Part shown: one piece after another, positions 33,629 to 43,514 of the stretch
Layout: each line of letters begins with the position of its first letter
How positions within the stretch are numbered: the stretch's first letter is position 1
Assembly: GCF_025628935.1 (NCBI RefSeq)
Contig: NZ_JAOTIS010000018.1
Span: 1-43,514, forward strand
DNA from: Macrococcus capreoli
Lineage (GTDB): Bacteria; Bacillota; Bacilli; Staphylococcales; Staphylococcaceae
Direction of reading: 5' to 3'
Length of the DNA stretch: 43,514 bases
Program-made: the position numbers and the translations under genes
The notes under the pieces: generated by a model
What the model was told of the DNA's origin: nothing
The model's input: the letters and a program-made list of their open reading frames with translations, nothing else
Databases searched by the model: none

Positions 33629-34396
33629 TCCTAATCCACCAAACAGCTTTTCTGCATTTTTTGTCGTCTGAAAAGCAACTTCTTCATAGCTAATACCACG
33701 TAAGTTCGCGATTTCTTCTGCTACAAGTTTAACATGCATCGGTTCATTGCGTTTGCCACGATACGGATGCGGCGTTAAATAAGGGGCATCCGTTTCCACA
33801 ATTAACTTATCAAGCGGTACATGTTGCGCTACTTCTTTCGGTTGCTTCGCATTTTTAAATGTTACTGGACCGCCTAATGAAATCATGAAGTTTAACTTCA
33901 ATACTTCATCACAAGTTTCTGAGCTGCCACTGAAACTATGCATCACGCCACCTACTTCTTGTGCGTTCTCTGACTTCAGGATTTCAATAACGTCAGCAGT
34001 TGCCTCACGATTATGAATGACTATCGGCAAATTCACCTCTTTAGCAAGTTGAATTTGTCGTTTAAACACTTCTTTTTGAATGTCTTTCGGTGACTTATCC
34101 CAGTGATAGTCTAGCCCCATTTCACCAATAGCAACAATTTTAGGATGTTCAGAGAGCTCTTTAATCCACTCATAATATTCATCCGTGAAATCAATCGCAT
34201 CTACCGGATGCCAGCCAATCACACCATAAACAAAGTCATATGCATCGATAAGCTGCATTGTACGTTTTATTGTTTCTTCATCGAAGCCGACAACAATCAT
34301 TCGATCAATACCGTTTTCAAGTGCTCGATCGATTACTTCCTGTAAATCTTCGTCATACTGATCTGCGTTTAAATGAACGTGTGTATCAATTAACAC
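33620..34396 (-). CDS. tatD: TatD family metal-dependent deoxyribonuclease
   Basis: TatD enzymes are TIM-barrel hydrolases with 3'-5' exonuclease activity. The 258-aa product has the metal-binding DTHVHLN (His6, His8), GEMGLDYHW, the IHNREA histidine, HSFSGS and ETDAPYLTP signatures. It follows metG by 20 bases, as in B. subtilis (yabD). Confidence 0.95.
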   Translation of the reverse strand: MLIDTHVHLNADQYDEDLQEVIDRALENGIDRMIVVGFDEETIKRTMQLIDAYDFVYGVIGWHPVDAIDFTDEYYEWIKELSEHPKIVAIGEMGLDYHWDKSPKDIQKEVFKRQIQLAKEVNLPIVIHNREATADVIEILKSENAQEVGGVMHSFSGSSETCDEVLKLNFMISLGGPVTFKNAKQPKEVAQHVPLDKLIVETDAPYLTPHPYRGKRNEPMHVKLVAEEIANLRGISYEEVAFQTTKNAEKLFGGLGNK

Positions 34397-34416
34397 AATA
34401 TCACTCCTCGTTTATA

Positions 34417-36417
<2,001 letters not shown>

Positions 36418-36420
36418 TTA

Positions 36421-36449
36421 AATATACATAAGTTTGCTCTATTTTTCAA
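36421..36449 (-). promoter_or_regulatory. metG promoter
   Basis: On the minus strand -35 TTGAAA and -10 TATATT are 17 bases apart, about 30 bases before the metG start. Confidence 0.85.
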
Positions 36450-36577
36450 TATTACTAATCTTTACAATTCGACAAGTAATTTTATTTATTTAATGTAAAA
36501 TCAAGTAAAATTATATGTTTTGTATTATTACATAACATTACTAAAGCATTACAAATAAAGAATTTGAGTATAATTTA

Positions 36578-36606
36578 TTGACATTGTAAAATTACGGTAG
36601 TAAACT
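36578..36606 (+). promoter_or_regulatory. abrB promoter
   Basis: A consensus -35 TTGACA and -10 TAAACT are 17 bases apart on the plus strand. The expected leader of about 80 bases contains both direct TGTCGAA repeats. The ribosome-binding site GGAGG is at 36679-36683. Confidence 0.85.
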
Positions 36607-36692
36607 CTTATTAAGACAAATGTCGAACAATTACGTCGTTTTGTCGAATTTACTAAAATTTCTATTAAAACAATTTTTGGAGGAAATATATC

Positions 36693-36968
36693 ATGAAATC
36701 TACTGGTATCGTAAGAAAAGTTGACGAATTAGGACGCGTAGTTATTCCAATCGAATTACGTCGTATTTTAGACATCGCTGAGAAAGACGCTTTAGAAATT
36801 TACACAGATGCTGACAAAATCATCTTAAAGAAATATAAACCAAGCATGACTTGTGCTGTAACAGGTAACGTTTCTGAAGATAACTACTTATTAGCTGGTG
36901 GTAAATTAGTATTATCTAAAGAAGGCGTTAAACAAATTTTAAAAGAAATCGAAGCTAAAGAAAAATAA
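36693..36968 (+). CDS. abrB: Transition-state regulator AbrB
   Basis: AbrB is a swapped-hairpin DNA-binding protein. The 91-aa product is very close to B. subtilis AbrB: STGIVRKVDELGRVVIPIEL forms the DNA-binding N-terminus, Cys54 (SMTCAVTG) is conserved, and LAGGKLVLSKEG lies in the C-terminal domain. Position between metG and rsmI is as in B. subtilis. In non-sporulating staphylococci its targets are poorly known. In B. subtilis it represses its own gene, so the repeats downstream of its promoter may be its own operator (inference). Confidence 0.95.
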   Translation: MKSTGIVRKVDELGRVVIPIELRRILDIAEKDALEIYTDADKIILKKYKPSMTCAVTGNVSEDNYLLAGGKLVLSKEGVKQILKEIEAKEK

Positions 36969-36979
36969 TATGGTATACA

Positions 36980-37011
36980 AAAATAGGATGAGATTAATCT
37001 CATCCTATTTT
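36980..37011. terminator. Bidirectional terminator between abrB and rsmI
   Basis: A perfect 32-base palindrome (AAAATAGGATGAGATT and its complement) lies between the convergent genes, with A/T-rich ends giving a T run on either strand. Confidence 0.92.
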
Positions 37012-37041
37012 GTTTGGATCTAAGCCGTTGAGAACTGCCTC

Positions 37042-37875
37042 TCAATCTACATGGTAAATCTGATACACTTCATTCTTTTTCATATCACGGTCTACAGCAA
37101 CTTGCTTAATGGCATCCTTATTACGTAATCCTTCTTTTACATAATGATTTACATGATCTTCTATCGACAATTCTGACCACCAATTAACATCATTCTCACC
37201 ATTACTTCCTTCAATAACAATGACAAACTCACCTTTAAGCGTAATATCTTTTTCTAAACGCGTAATGATATGTGACACTGTGTCTGTTTCAACTTGCTCA
37301 AATTTCTTTGTCAATTCACGCGCAATCGCAACTTTTCGATTTCCATCTATTTTTTGTATCGTTTCTAAAGTATGTTTCACACGAAACGGCGACTCATAAA
37401 TAATAACTGTATGAGGTAGTCCCATGAGATTCACTAGTCTATCTTTCTTTTCATTATCTTTGCGCGGTAAAAAGCCATCAAATAAAAATGAATATGAACT
37501 CACCCCACTCGTCATTAATGCAGTTAGTGCAGCATTGGCACCTGGCACTGTCTCTACTTTAATGCCTTGTTCACGTGCTACTACCACAAGTTCATAGCCC
37601 GGATCACTGATAAGTGGCAGTCCTGCATCAGATACAAGTGCAATATTATTTCCTTCTAATAACAGATCAATAATATAATCCGTCACTTGTTCTTTATTAT
37701 GCTCATGATAACTTTTAAGCGGTGTATCAATTTCATAGTGCATCACGAGTTTCTTTGTCACACGTGTATCCTCACACAAAATAATATCCGCTTCTTTCAA
37801 CGTTCTAATAGCTCTAAACGTGATATCTTCTAAATTCCCAATCGGCGTCCCTACTAAGTGTAAAATCCCGCTCAT
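37042..37875 (-). CDS. rsmI: 16S rRNA (cytidine(1402)-2'-O)-methyltransferase
   Basis: RsmI adds the 2'-O-methyl group of m4Cm1402 in the 30S P site. The 277-aa product has the tetrapyrrole-methylase fold with [13 protein letters not shown] at the start, [26 protein letters not shown] and [15 protein letters not shown]. It overlaps the GIY-YIG gene by 4 bases. A short hairpin (TTGAGA/TCTCAA, 37029-37046) spans its stop codon. Confidence 0.95.
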   Translation of the reverse strand: MSGILHLVGTPIGNLEDITFRAIRTLKEADIILCEDTRVTKKLVMHYEIDTPLKSYHEHNKEQVTDYIIDLLLEGNNIALVSDAGLPLISDPGYELVVVAREQGIKVETVPGANAALTALMTSGVSSYSFLFDGFLPRKDNEKKDRLVNLMGLPHTVIIYESPFRVKHTLETIQKIDGNRKVAIARELTKKFEQVETDTVSHIITRLEKDITLKGEFVIVIEGSNGENDVNWWSELSIEDHVNHYVKEGLRNKDAIKQVAVDRDMKKNEVYQIYHVD

Positions 37876-38138
37876 AACATATCTCCTTGAATGAGTTTTA
37901 TTTTTTGATGTCGTGTTAATTGCTTAATCGCATATTCCCTTTGCATCGCTTCACGTTTAGTCTCGAAACGTTCCTCATAAATGCGTTTCACCGGCAATCT
38001 ATTTCGCGTGTATTTTGCCCCTTTGCCTGCATTATGCGTTTCTAATCGTTTATCCAAATCGTTTGTATATCCAGTATAAAGTGTACCATCACCGCATTCT
38101 AAAATATAAATATAATGGTTACCCATAATACACCACAT
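37872..38138 (-). CDS. yazA: GIY-YIG domain protein (UPF0213, YazA family)
   Basis: This 88-aa protein is a stand-alone GIY-YIG nuclease-fold domain ([17 protein letters not shown], then [11 protein letters not shown] and [11 protein letters not shown]). Its biological role is unknown. Two starts are possible: ATG at 38138, with AAGGA 5 bases upstream, or ATG at 38126 (MGNHYIYIL), which fits homologue N-termini better and overlaps the upstream stop codon. It lies between the methyltransferase gene and rsmI, as in B. subtilis. Confidence 0.9.
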   Translation of the reverse strand: MWCIMGNHYIYILECGDGTLYTGYTNDLDKRLETHNAGKGAKYTRNRLPVKRIYEERFETKREAMQREYAIKQLTRHQKIKLIQGDML

Positions 38139-38847
38139 TCATTTCCTTAGAATATTGCTGTGCTTCATTGTAAATATAAAATGGCGACATTACTTTAACG
38201 TCTGCTTTTCCACCTTTTATTCCTTCCACAACAACCGTGATAGCTTGTGGTTTATTTGGAGATGAATAAATAGGATAAATCACTTTCGGTTCAATACCAC
38301 CATTCCTCATATCCGTCACAACATCGACTAATCTATCCGCACGTTGTACAACAACAAATTTACCACCTTGCTTAAGTAAATGTTTAGCTGCCTGCACACA
38401 ATCCATAAAAGTACATAATACTTCTGTTCTGGCAATACGATGTGCTTCTTTTAAATGCTGATAATCTTGATTAGCTCTAAAATAAGGTGGATTGCAAGTG
38501 ACAATGTCAAACTGACTGGGAATAAATTGTTGTTGAACCCCTTTAATGTCCATTTCATGCACATAAACTTGCGATTCAAGTTTGTTATAACGGATAGAAC
38601 GTCTTGCCATATCTACGAGTTTAGACTGAATTTCTATCGCTTCAATCGGCATATCTGTTCTATCTGAAAGTAGCAAAGGAATAATGCCATTCCCTGAGCA
38701 TATATCCATAACTTTATCTCTTTTCTTTAACGGCGTGAAATGCGCAAGTAATAGCGCATCCGTAGAAAATGAAAATACTTCATCGTTTTGAATAATTGAT
38801 AAATTTTCTTTAATTAACTGATCCAATCTTTCATTGTGTAACAACAT
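38119..38847 (-). CDS. yabB: SAM-dependent tRNA adenine-N6 methyltransferase-like protein (YabB/TrmN6 family)
   Basis: The 242-aa class I methyltransferase has the SAM motif [14 protein letters not shown] and the amino-methylase motif NPPY (VTCNPPYF). E. coli TrmN6 (YfiC) methylates A37 of tRNA-Val; the same activity is inferred, not shown. The frame has an earlier ATG 2 codons upstream, directly after the GGAGG; the ATG at 38847 has a 7-base spacing and matches S. aureus (MLxxNERLDQL). Confidence 0.9.
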   Translation of the reverse strand: MLLHNERLDQLIKENLSIIQNDEVFSFSTDALLLAHFTPLKKRDKVMDICSGNGIIPLLLSDRTDMPIEAIEIQSKLVDMARRSIRYNKLESQVYVHEMDIKGVQQQFIPSQFDIVTCNPPYFRANQDYQHLKEAHRIARTEVLCTFMDCVQAAKHLLKQGGKFVVVQRADRLVDVVTDMRNGGIEPKVIYPIYSSPNKPQAITVVVEGIKGGKADVKVMSPFYIYNEAQQYSKEMNVVYYG

Positions 38848-38860
38848 TGACATTCCTCCA

Positions 38861-38886
38861 ATAAAAAAAGGCTTACGCCCTTTTTT
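38861..38886 (-). terminator. Terminator hairpin between yabA and yabB
   Basis: On the minus strand AAAAAAGGGC pairs with GCCTTTTTTT around GTAA, so the T run is part of the stem. It starts at the yabA stop codon and ends about 15 bases before the next ATG. Confidence 0.85.
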
Positions 38887-39214
38887 ATTCTTTATCAGAT
38901 AGTAAACTCAAACAAAAGATACAATCACCGCCACCGCGATGTTTGCCAAATAAGTCGGTCGGACAAATGTGGAACCCTTCAGCATATAACATTGCTAAAT
39001 TATCTTTACTTTGAAGGACTTTACTATTATTTTTTTTCGGTTCTTCTTTCGGAACTTGTATAAATCGCTGTAAGTTATCATTTTCTAATTTTAATGCGAC
39101 ATTCTCTTCTACTAATGCAACTGTAAGTTCTTTTAATGTCTCATAACTCTCATTTACACTATTGATTTGCTTTTCGAGCTTCGTTAAGGCATTAAATAAT
39201 TCATCTCGGTTCAT
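38885..39214 (-). CDS. yabA: Replication initiation control protein YabA
   Basis: YabA bridges DnaA and the DnaN clamp and limits re-initiation. The 109-aa product has an N-terminal tetramerising coiled coil (about 1-55) and a C-terminal zinc domain ([20 protein letters not shown]). Of two adjacent ATGs the second (39214) has the better 6-base spacing from AGGAGG and matches the family start. Confidence 0.95.
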   Translation of the reverse strand: MNRDELFNALTKLEKQINSVNESYETLKELTVALVEENVALKLENDNLQRFIQVPKEEPKKNNSKVLQSKDNLAMLYAEGFHICPTDLFGKHRGGGDCIFCLSLLSDKE

Positions 39215-39224
39215 CATAAACCTC

Positions 39225-40025
39225 CTAAACTTCTACCTCATCGATATGATACACTACAGGTGTTTCCATACCTTTTAATTTTACTTGCATTGTCACGTCT
39301 AAAATATTTAACCCAATTACTCGACCGATTCCTTCAGGCGTTTGGATTTCTTCACCAATATCGGGTAGTTTGCGTCTTGTTTCTTCATAATAATCATTTT
39401 CATACTTTAAACAGCACATTAAACGGCCACAAGCCCCAGAAATTTTAGTTGGATTAAGCGACAAGTTTTGATCTTTTGCCATCTTTATAGATACAGGTTC
39501 AAAGTCCCCTAAATAAGTCGCACAGCATAAACTACGACCACATGGTCCAATCCCACCTAAAATCTTTGCTTCGTCTCTTACACCGATTTGACGCAATTCA
39601 ATACGTGTCTTTAAATCATACGCTAAACTTTTGACAAGTTCGCGAAAGTCTACACGTTCATTTGCCGTAAAGTTAAATATAATCTTAGCTTTATCTAGCG
39701 TATATGTTGCATTCACTAAACGCATATCTAAATTATGATTCTTAACATGCTTTTTACACAATTCCAACGCATAGTCCGCATCAAGCATATTCTGTTCGTA
39801 CTTCAATATATCTTGTTCTGTCGCTCTACGATTTATCATCGTTACTGGCAACACAACATCTTCTTCAGACACAAGTTTATTCGGAATAATAACACGGGCA
39901 AGTTCTATCCCGCGCTTTTTATTATCGATTACAACTAGTTCATTCACTGCAAATTTCTCATCACCAGGTTGATAATATTCTGTACGACCCGATTTTTGAA
40001 ATTTAACACCTATAATTTCTATCAT
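39225..40025 (-). CDS. ricT: RicT (YaaT), PSP1-domain regulator of RNA processing
   Basis: RicT forms the RicAFT (Y) complex with RicA and RicF, carries Fe-S clusters and guides RNase Y cleavage of mRNAs in B. subtilis. The 266-aa PSP1 protein has a clustered cysteine set: Cys162, Cys167, Cys168 ([11 protein letters not shown]) and Cys199, Cys204, Cys205 ([12 protein letters not shown]). It overlaps the holB stop by one base (TAATG), so it is translationally coupled. Confidence 0.95.
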   Translation of the reverse strand: MIEIIGVKFQKSGRTEYYQPGDEKFAVNELVVIDNKKRGIELARVIIPNKLVSEEDVVLPVTMINRRATEQDILKYEQNMLDADYALELCKKHVKNHNLDMRLVNATYTLDKAKIIFNFTANERVDFRELVKSLAYDLKTRIELRQIGVRDEAKILGGIGPCGRSLCCATYLGDFEPVSIKMAKDQNLSLNPTKISGACGRLMCCLKYENDYYEETRRKLPDIGEEIQTPEGIGRVIGLNILDVTMQVKLKGMETPVVYHIDEVEV

Positions 40026-40945
40026 TATTTCACCTCATCCAGCATTTGAATCGCCATTTCCTCATACACTAACGTAACATTAACATATTGCAATAATTTT
40101 TGTTTCGCCTTTAATGTATGATCAATCAAATTGACACATCTTTGTATCGTCAAATTGCTTGCTTGTTGCTGGATTAATTGTACACTTTCCGGATAACTCA
40201 CAATATCATCACCAATAAGGGTATACATGATATCTTGTAAATATAGCTGCATTAAGTCAATACCAAGCAATTGCTTCTCTCTGTTATCAAGTGTACTCAG
40301 CACGCTTACAATTTGAATTAATCCCATTGTATCACTGTTGAGCAACATTTGGCACCACTTAATTATTGTAGACTTTATCTCAGAGAAGTCATTTACTTCA
40401 TTCCATTGCGTCGCTTCTTCTTCACTAAAATTAAGACGATTCATTGTCGCAAGTAATGATTTCGGAATGTTTAAACCTTCCTGATTTAATAAGTTATTAC
40501 ATGTTGCTTGTACGAATATATGCTGACATCTTGAATGAATGGTAGGCAAAATTAATTTCGGTGCAGTCGTTACTAATATTGCGATAGTATTTTCGGGGGG
40601 TTCTTCTAAAAATTTTAATATGCTATTCTCACCTTGCACAGTGACTTTATCAAAATCCATAATTATATACACTTTATGTGTACCTTCTATCGGCTTTTGA
40701 TTCATCCGATGCAGCACATCTTCAATCATTTCTTTCTTAATCGTTGCCTCTGACGTTTCAAGTAACAGAAAATCTGCATGGTTTAAATTATGAACACGAC
40801 TTGAGCACGTTTCATTGTTACGACATAATATGTTCGCAGCAAACTGCATCGCTTCATGTTTCAGTTGATTTCTATTCTGTCCATCAAACAAATATGCATG
40901 ACTTAATTTATTGTTTTCTACTAAATATTGAAGTTGCTCAATCAT
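40025..40945 (-). CDS. holB: DNA polymerase III delta' subunit
   Basis: HolB is a clamp-loader subunit. The 306-aa product has the delta' arrangement without a functional Walker A, the SRC motif (TIHSRCQH) and KFLEEPPENT. Of the zinc-finger cysteines usual in the family, only Cys41 and Cys47 are evident, which I recall also for S. aureus. A terminator separates it from darA upstream, with about 25 bases between T-tract and start codon. Confidence 0.93.
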   Translation of the reverse strand: MIEQLQYLVENNKLSHAYLFDGQNRNQLKHEAMQFAANILCRNNETCSSRVHNLNHADFLLLETSEATIKKEMIEDVLHRMNQKPIEGTHKVYIIMDFDKVTVQGENSILKFLEEPPENTIAILVTTAPKLILPTIHSRCQHIFVQATCNNLLNQEGLNIPKSLLATMNRLNFSEEEATQWNEVNDFSEIKSTIIKWCQMLLNSDTMGLIQIVSVLSTLDNREKQLLGIDLMQLYLQDIMYTLIGDDIVSYPESVQLIQQQASNLTIQRCVNLIDHTLKAKQKLLQYVNVTLVYEEMAIQMLDEVK

Positions 40946-40968
40946 GAATCCTACCCCTTTTTATAATG

Positions 40969-40989
40969 AAAAAGCTGCACAAGGCAGCT
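40969..40989 (-). terminator. Terminator hairpin between darA and holB
   Basis: On the minus strand AGCTGC pairs with GCAGCT around CTTGT, followed by TTTTC. The 6-bp stem and short T run suggest partial termination. Confidence 0.75.
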
Positions 40990-40994
40990 CTTAA

Positions 40995-41336
<342 letters not shown>

Positions 41337-41365
41337 TTATCGTATTTCATCAATTATAACATAAA

Positions 41366-41980
41366 CTATTTTAATCTTTGATATATCGCTTGTAAGCATT
41401 GTTGTAATACCTCTTCGACCGATTGTGTTGCGTCAATCCTTTGAATACGCTCAGGATGCGCTTTTAACAACGCTTCATATCCTTCAACAACACGTTGATG
41501 GAAAGTTAATGCCTCTTTATCTAAACGATTCGTTTCACGCGCATTTTGTGAAATACGTGAAAGGCCAACTTCAGGAGCCACACTTAAATATAACGTTAAG
41601 TCAGGATATTTACCTTCAATAGCAAATTCATTAATTGAACGAATCGCCTCAACACCTATACCACGTGCATAACCTTGATAAGCTAAAGAGCTATCGATAA
41701 AGCGATCGCACAACACAATTTTTCCTGCTGCAAGTGCTGGTAACACCTTTTCTACAAGATGTTGTCTGCGACTTGCTGCAAATAATAACGCTTCAGTTCT
41801 ATAATCCATTGCAGAAGCATCATCAAGAATAATTTTTCTAATATCTTCACTAATTTTAATACCACCTGGTTCTCTCGTCGTTACCACGTCATAATCTTTA
41901 CTTAATACTGCTTTAATTTCATTGATTATCGTACTCTTCCCTGAACCTTCTGGACCTTCTATAGAAATAAAAATACTCAT
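41366..41980 (-). CDS. tmk: Thymidylate kinase
   Basis: The enzyme phosphorylates dTMP to dTDP. The 204-aa product has the P-loop GPEGSGKST (9-17), the DR(Y/F) motif in LCDRFIDSSLAYQGYARG and the LID region after SRISQNARETNR. It is 9 bases downstream of yaaO. Confidence 0.97.
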   Translation of the reverse strand: MSIFISIEGPEGSGKSTIINEIKAVLSKDYDVVTTREPGGIKISEDIRKIILDDASAMDYRTEALLFAASRRQHLVEKVLPALAAGKIVLCDRFIDSSLAYQGYARGIGVEAIRSINEFAIEGKYPDLTLYLSVAPEVGLSRISQNARETNRLDKEALTFHQRVVEGYEALLKAHPERIQRIDATQSVEEVLQQCLQAIYQRLK

Positions 41981-41989
41981 TATAATCTC

Positions 41990-43342
41990 CTATTCAATTA
42001 CTCTTATTTTAAATTGTTCAACACCATGGACATGTCCACCAGCTGCAATGAATTTTTGAATATGCTGAATATGGTGCATCGTAATTGCTTCACCTGCTAA
42101 AATATATGGAATACCTGGTGGGTATGGAATAATATGCTCTGCACTTATTTTTCCAACACATTCCTCTAACGGCATATATATCGCATGCATTGTTTCCTGG
42201 GAAATATATATCCCACCCGTTTGATTATATAATAATTCAGCTTTAGCTTCACTTAATAATGAACGTGATTCAAACTGCAATGCTTTAAATCTATCTAATA
42301 AATCTTGAAACAAATAATGATCAGTTTTATGCCATAATGGTAAGACACATAGGACAAACTTTTCATTCGATAATTCTGTATAGATTCCTTTTTCTTCTAA
42401 CAAACCCGCAATTTCTGAACCTGAATAGCCATCAAGTGATAACATGACCTTCAACGGATCAGCAACTTCTATTACGTTGAATATTTTTTTCAATGTATTT
42501 ATCAATAGCATTCTTCTTTCAAAAAACAATGTAGCATCATACGATTGATAAAATTGATTCGCCTGCTCTAAGCCAAGCATCAACATATATGAAGGACTAG
42601 ATGATTGTAGTTTAGATAAATGAGCATTTACCTGTTGCAACATATCCTCATTTACTAATTGATTCATATGAATGACAGAACTCATCGTAAACGCTGGCAA
42701 CGTTTTATGAAACGACTGTACTACGAAATCTGCATCATAATTTAATGTACTTTTTGGGAAACGCTGCGTAATATCAAAATGGGCACCATGGGCTTCATCT
42801 ATTAATACAGGAATATGACGTTCATGAAAATAATCAATAACAGCTGCTATATCGTATGTTTCACCAAAGTAATTAGGATATGTTAATACTGCCAATTTAA
42901 TATTTTTAAGTTGAGATTCATCAATGTGTTTTAAATGAACACCACTATATTCACCAGTGTCACGAGAAACCGATGTAGGTAATATATACGCACTCCCATT
43001 ACCAAGTGAAATGGCATTATATATAGATTTATGTGCATTTCTCATGATTGCAATGGATAGTGTGTCTCCAGCTTGAATATAAGAAAGAATAACAGCAAGT
43101 AATCCTACTGACGTACCATTTACAAGAAAACGTGATTGATAACCCTTTTTATTTAATTGTAATTCACTCTCTTTAATGATGCCTTCCGCATGATGATAAT
43201 CATCCATCCCAGAGATTTCTGTAACATCATATTTAAGTTCTAATTGATTCAATGTGCCAATGGTTTGATAATGATGACCGGGGACATGCAGTGATATAGG
43301 CGTTTTCTTAAAATGTTCTAACATTGCATTATATAGTGCCAT
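41990..43342 (-). CDS. yaaO: Orn/Lys/Arg decarboxylase family PLP protein (YaaO-like)
   Basis: This 450-aa fold-type I PLP enzyme belongs to the Orn/Lys/Arg decarboxylase family. PLP lysine Lys213 lies in VQSFHKTLPAFTMSS, with IDEAHGAH (Asp182, His185) before it and FLVNGTSVG near residue 75. It lacks the N-terminal wing domain of E. coli decarboxylases, like B. subtilis YaaO. The substrate is not known; a polyamine-forming decarboxylase is the family guess. It leads the yaaO-tmk-darA unit. Confidence 0.9.
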   Translation of the reverse strand: MALYNAMLEHFKKTPISLHVPGHHYQTIGTLNQLELKYDVTEISGMDDYHHAEGIIKESELQLNKKGYQSRFLVNGTSVGLLAVILSYIQAGDTLSIAIMRNAHKSIYNAISLGNGSAYILPTSVSRDTGEYSGVHLKHIDESQLKNIKLAVLTYPNYFGETYDIAAVIDYFHERHIPVLIDEAHGAHFDITQRFPKSTLNYDADFVVQSFHKTLPAFTMSSVIHMNQLVNEDMLQQVNAHLSKLQSSSPSYMLMLGLEQANQFYQSYDATLFFERRMLLINTLKKIFNVIEVADPLKVMLSLDGYSGSEIAGLLEEKGIYTELSNEKFVLCVLPLWHKTDHYLFQDLLDRFKALQFESRSLLSEAKAELLYNQTGGIYISQETMHAIYMPLEECVGKISAEHIIPYPPGIPYILAGEAITMHHIQHIQKFIAAGGHVHGVEQFKIRVIE

Positions 43343-43382
43343 AATATGACCACCTTTATGTATGAATATATTCTTATTCCCT

Positions 43383-43388
43383 ATTGTA
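43383..43388 (-). promoter_or_regulatory. Probable yaaO promoter (extended -10)
   Basis: TGATACAAT on the minus strand is an extended -10 about 45 bases before the yaaO start. No clear -35 is present. Confidence 0.45.
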
Positions 43389-43445
43389 TCAACATATCAG
43401 ATAACAGTATAAAGTAATATCTCATAGAAATTCTTAAAAAAATGC

Positions 43446-43471
43446 AAAAAAAAGAGACCTAACAGGTCACT
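43446..43471 (-). terminator. Intrinsic terminator of the transcription unit beyond the right edge
   Basis: On the minus strand GACCT/AGGTC around GTT, extended past a mismatch, is followed by eight Ts. It ends a transcript coming from beyond 43514, probably the recR/rrn region by analogy with S. aureus. The 40 bases to its right show no gene I can identify. Confidence 0.75.
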
Positions 43472-43514
43472 CGTTTGCGGCTCATCGCATCCATTTAAGG
43501 TATTACTATAAATC

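Noticed and set aside
43343-43514. An open minus-strand frame running in from the right edge to about 43400
   Set aside because: It passes through the terminator, is composed of A/T-driven Phe, Leu and Ile codons, and resembles no family I recognise.

Overview
This 43.5 kb window is chromosomal DNA from a low-GC Firmicute of the family Staphylococcaceae. The proteins closely resemble, from memory, those of Staphylococcus aureus (LysS, TdcB, Ald, SpoVG, DarA), and the gene order follows the S. aureus/Bacillus subtilis region between the decarboxylase/tmk genes near the origin and lysS with an rRNA operon. Two differences from the S. aureus layout (dusB between folK and lysS; a threonine/alanine-catabolism block next to glmU) suggest a Macrococcus- or Mammaliicoccus-like relative rather than S. 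aureus itself; the species cannot be fixed from the window. Almost every gene is on the minus strand, so transcription runs from right to left; only kbl, tdh and abrB are on the plus strand.

Read in the direction of transcription (high to low coordinates): a decarboxylase (yaaO), tmk, the c-di-AMP receptor darA, holB, ricT, yabA, a tRNA adenine methyltransferase-like gene, a GIY-YIG protein and rsmI (43.3-37.0 kb). Next come divergent abrB (+) and metG (-), then tatD, rnmV, ksgA, veg, ispE, purR, ridA and spoVG (36.4-29.1 kb). A five-gene amino-acid catabolism block follows (29.0-22.9 kb): tdh and kbl (+) diverge from ald-tdcB-permease (-). Then glmU, prs, rplY, pth, mfd, a flippase-like gene, yabN, rqcP, divIC, an S1-domain gene, tilS, hpt, ftsH, hslO and cysK (22.6-5.4 kb). 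The folate operon folP-folB-folK continues into dusB and lysS (5.3-1.1 kb). At the left end is the start of an rrn operon: tandem promoters, a 5S rRNA and eight tRNAs (Val, Thr, Lys, Gly, Leu, Arg, Pro, Ala), with 16S rRNA expected just beyond position 1.

Most of the window is housekeeping: translation (lysS, metG, tRNAs, tilS, dusB, rsmI, ksgA, rnmV, pth, rqcP, rplY), folate and PRPP/purine supply (prs, hpt, purR), envelope precursors (glmU, ispE), division (divIC) and DNA metabolism (mfd, holB, tmk, yabA). Regulatory sequence is readable in many places: a good SigB promoter and a Fur/PerR-like box before rplY, a PurR box over the purR promoter, tandem promoters before veg and the rrn operon, and CodY-, CcpA- and Crp/Fnr-like sites in the divergent ald/kbl region. 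No CRISPR array, prophage, insertion sequence or defence system is visible. The most interesting regions are the catabolic block with its crowded 366-base divergent control region, the rplY upstream region, the TGTCGAA repeats between metG and abrB, and a recurring arrangement in which an intrinsic terminator abuts the ribosome-binding site of the next gene.
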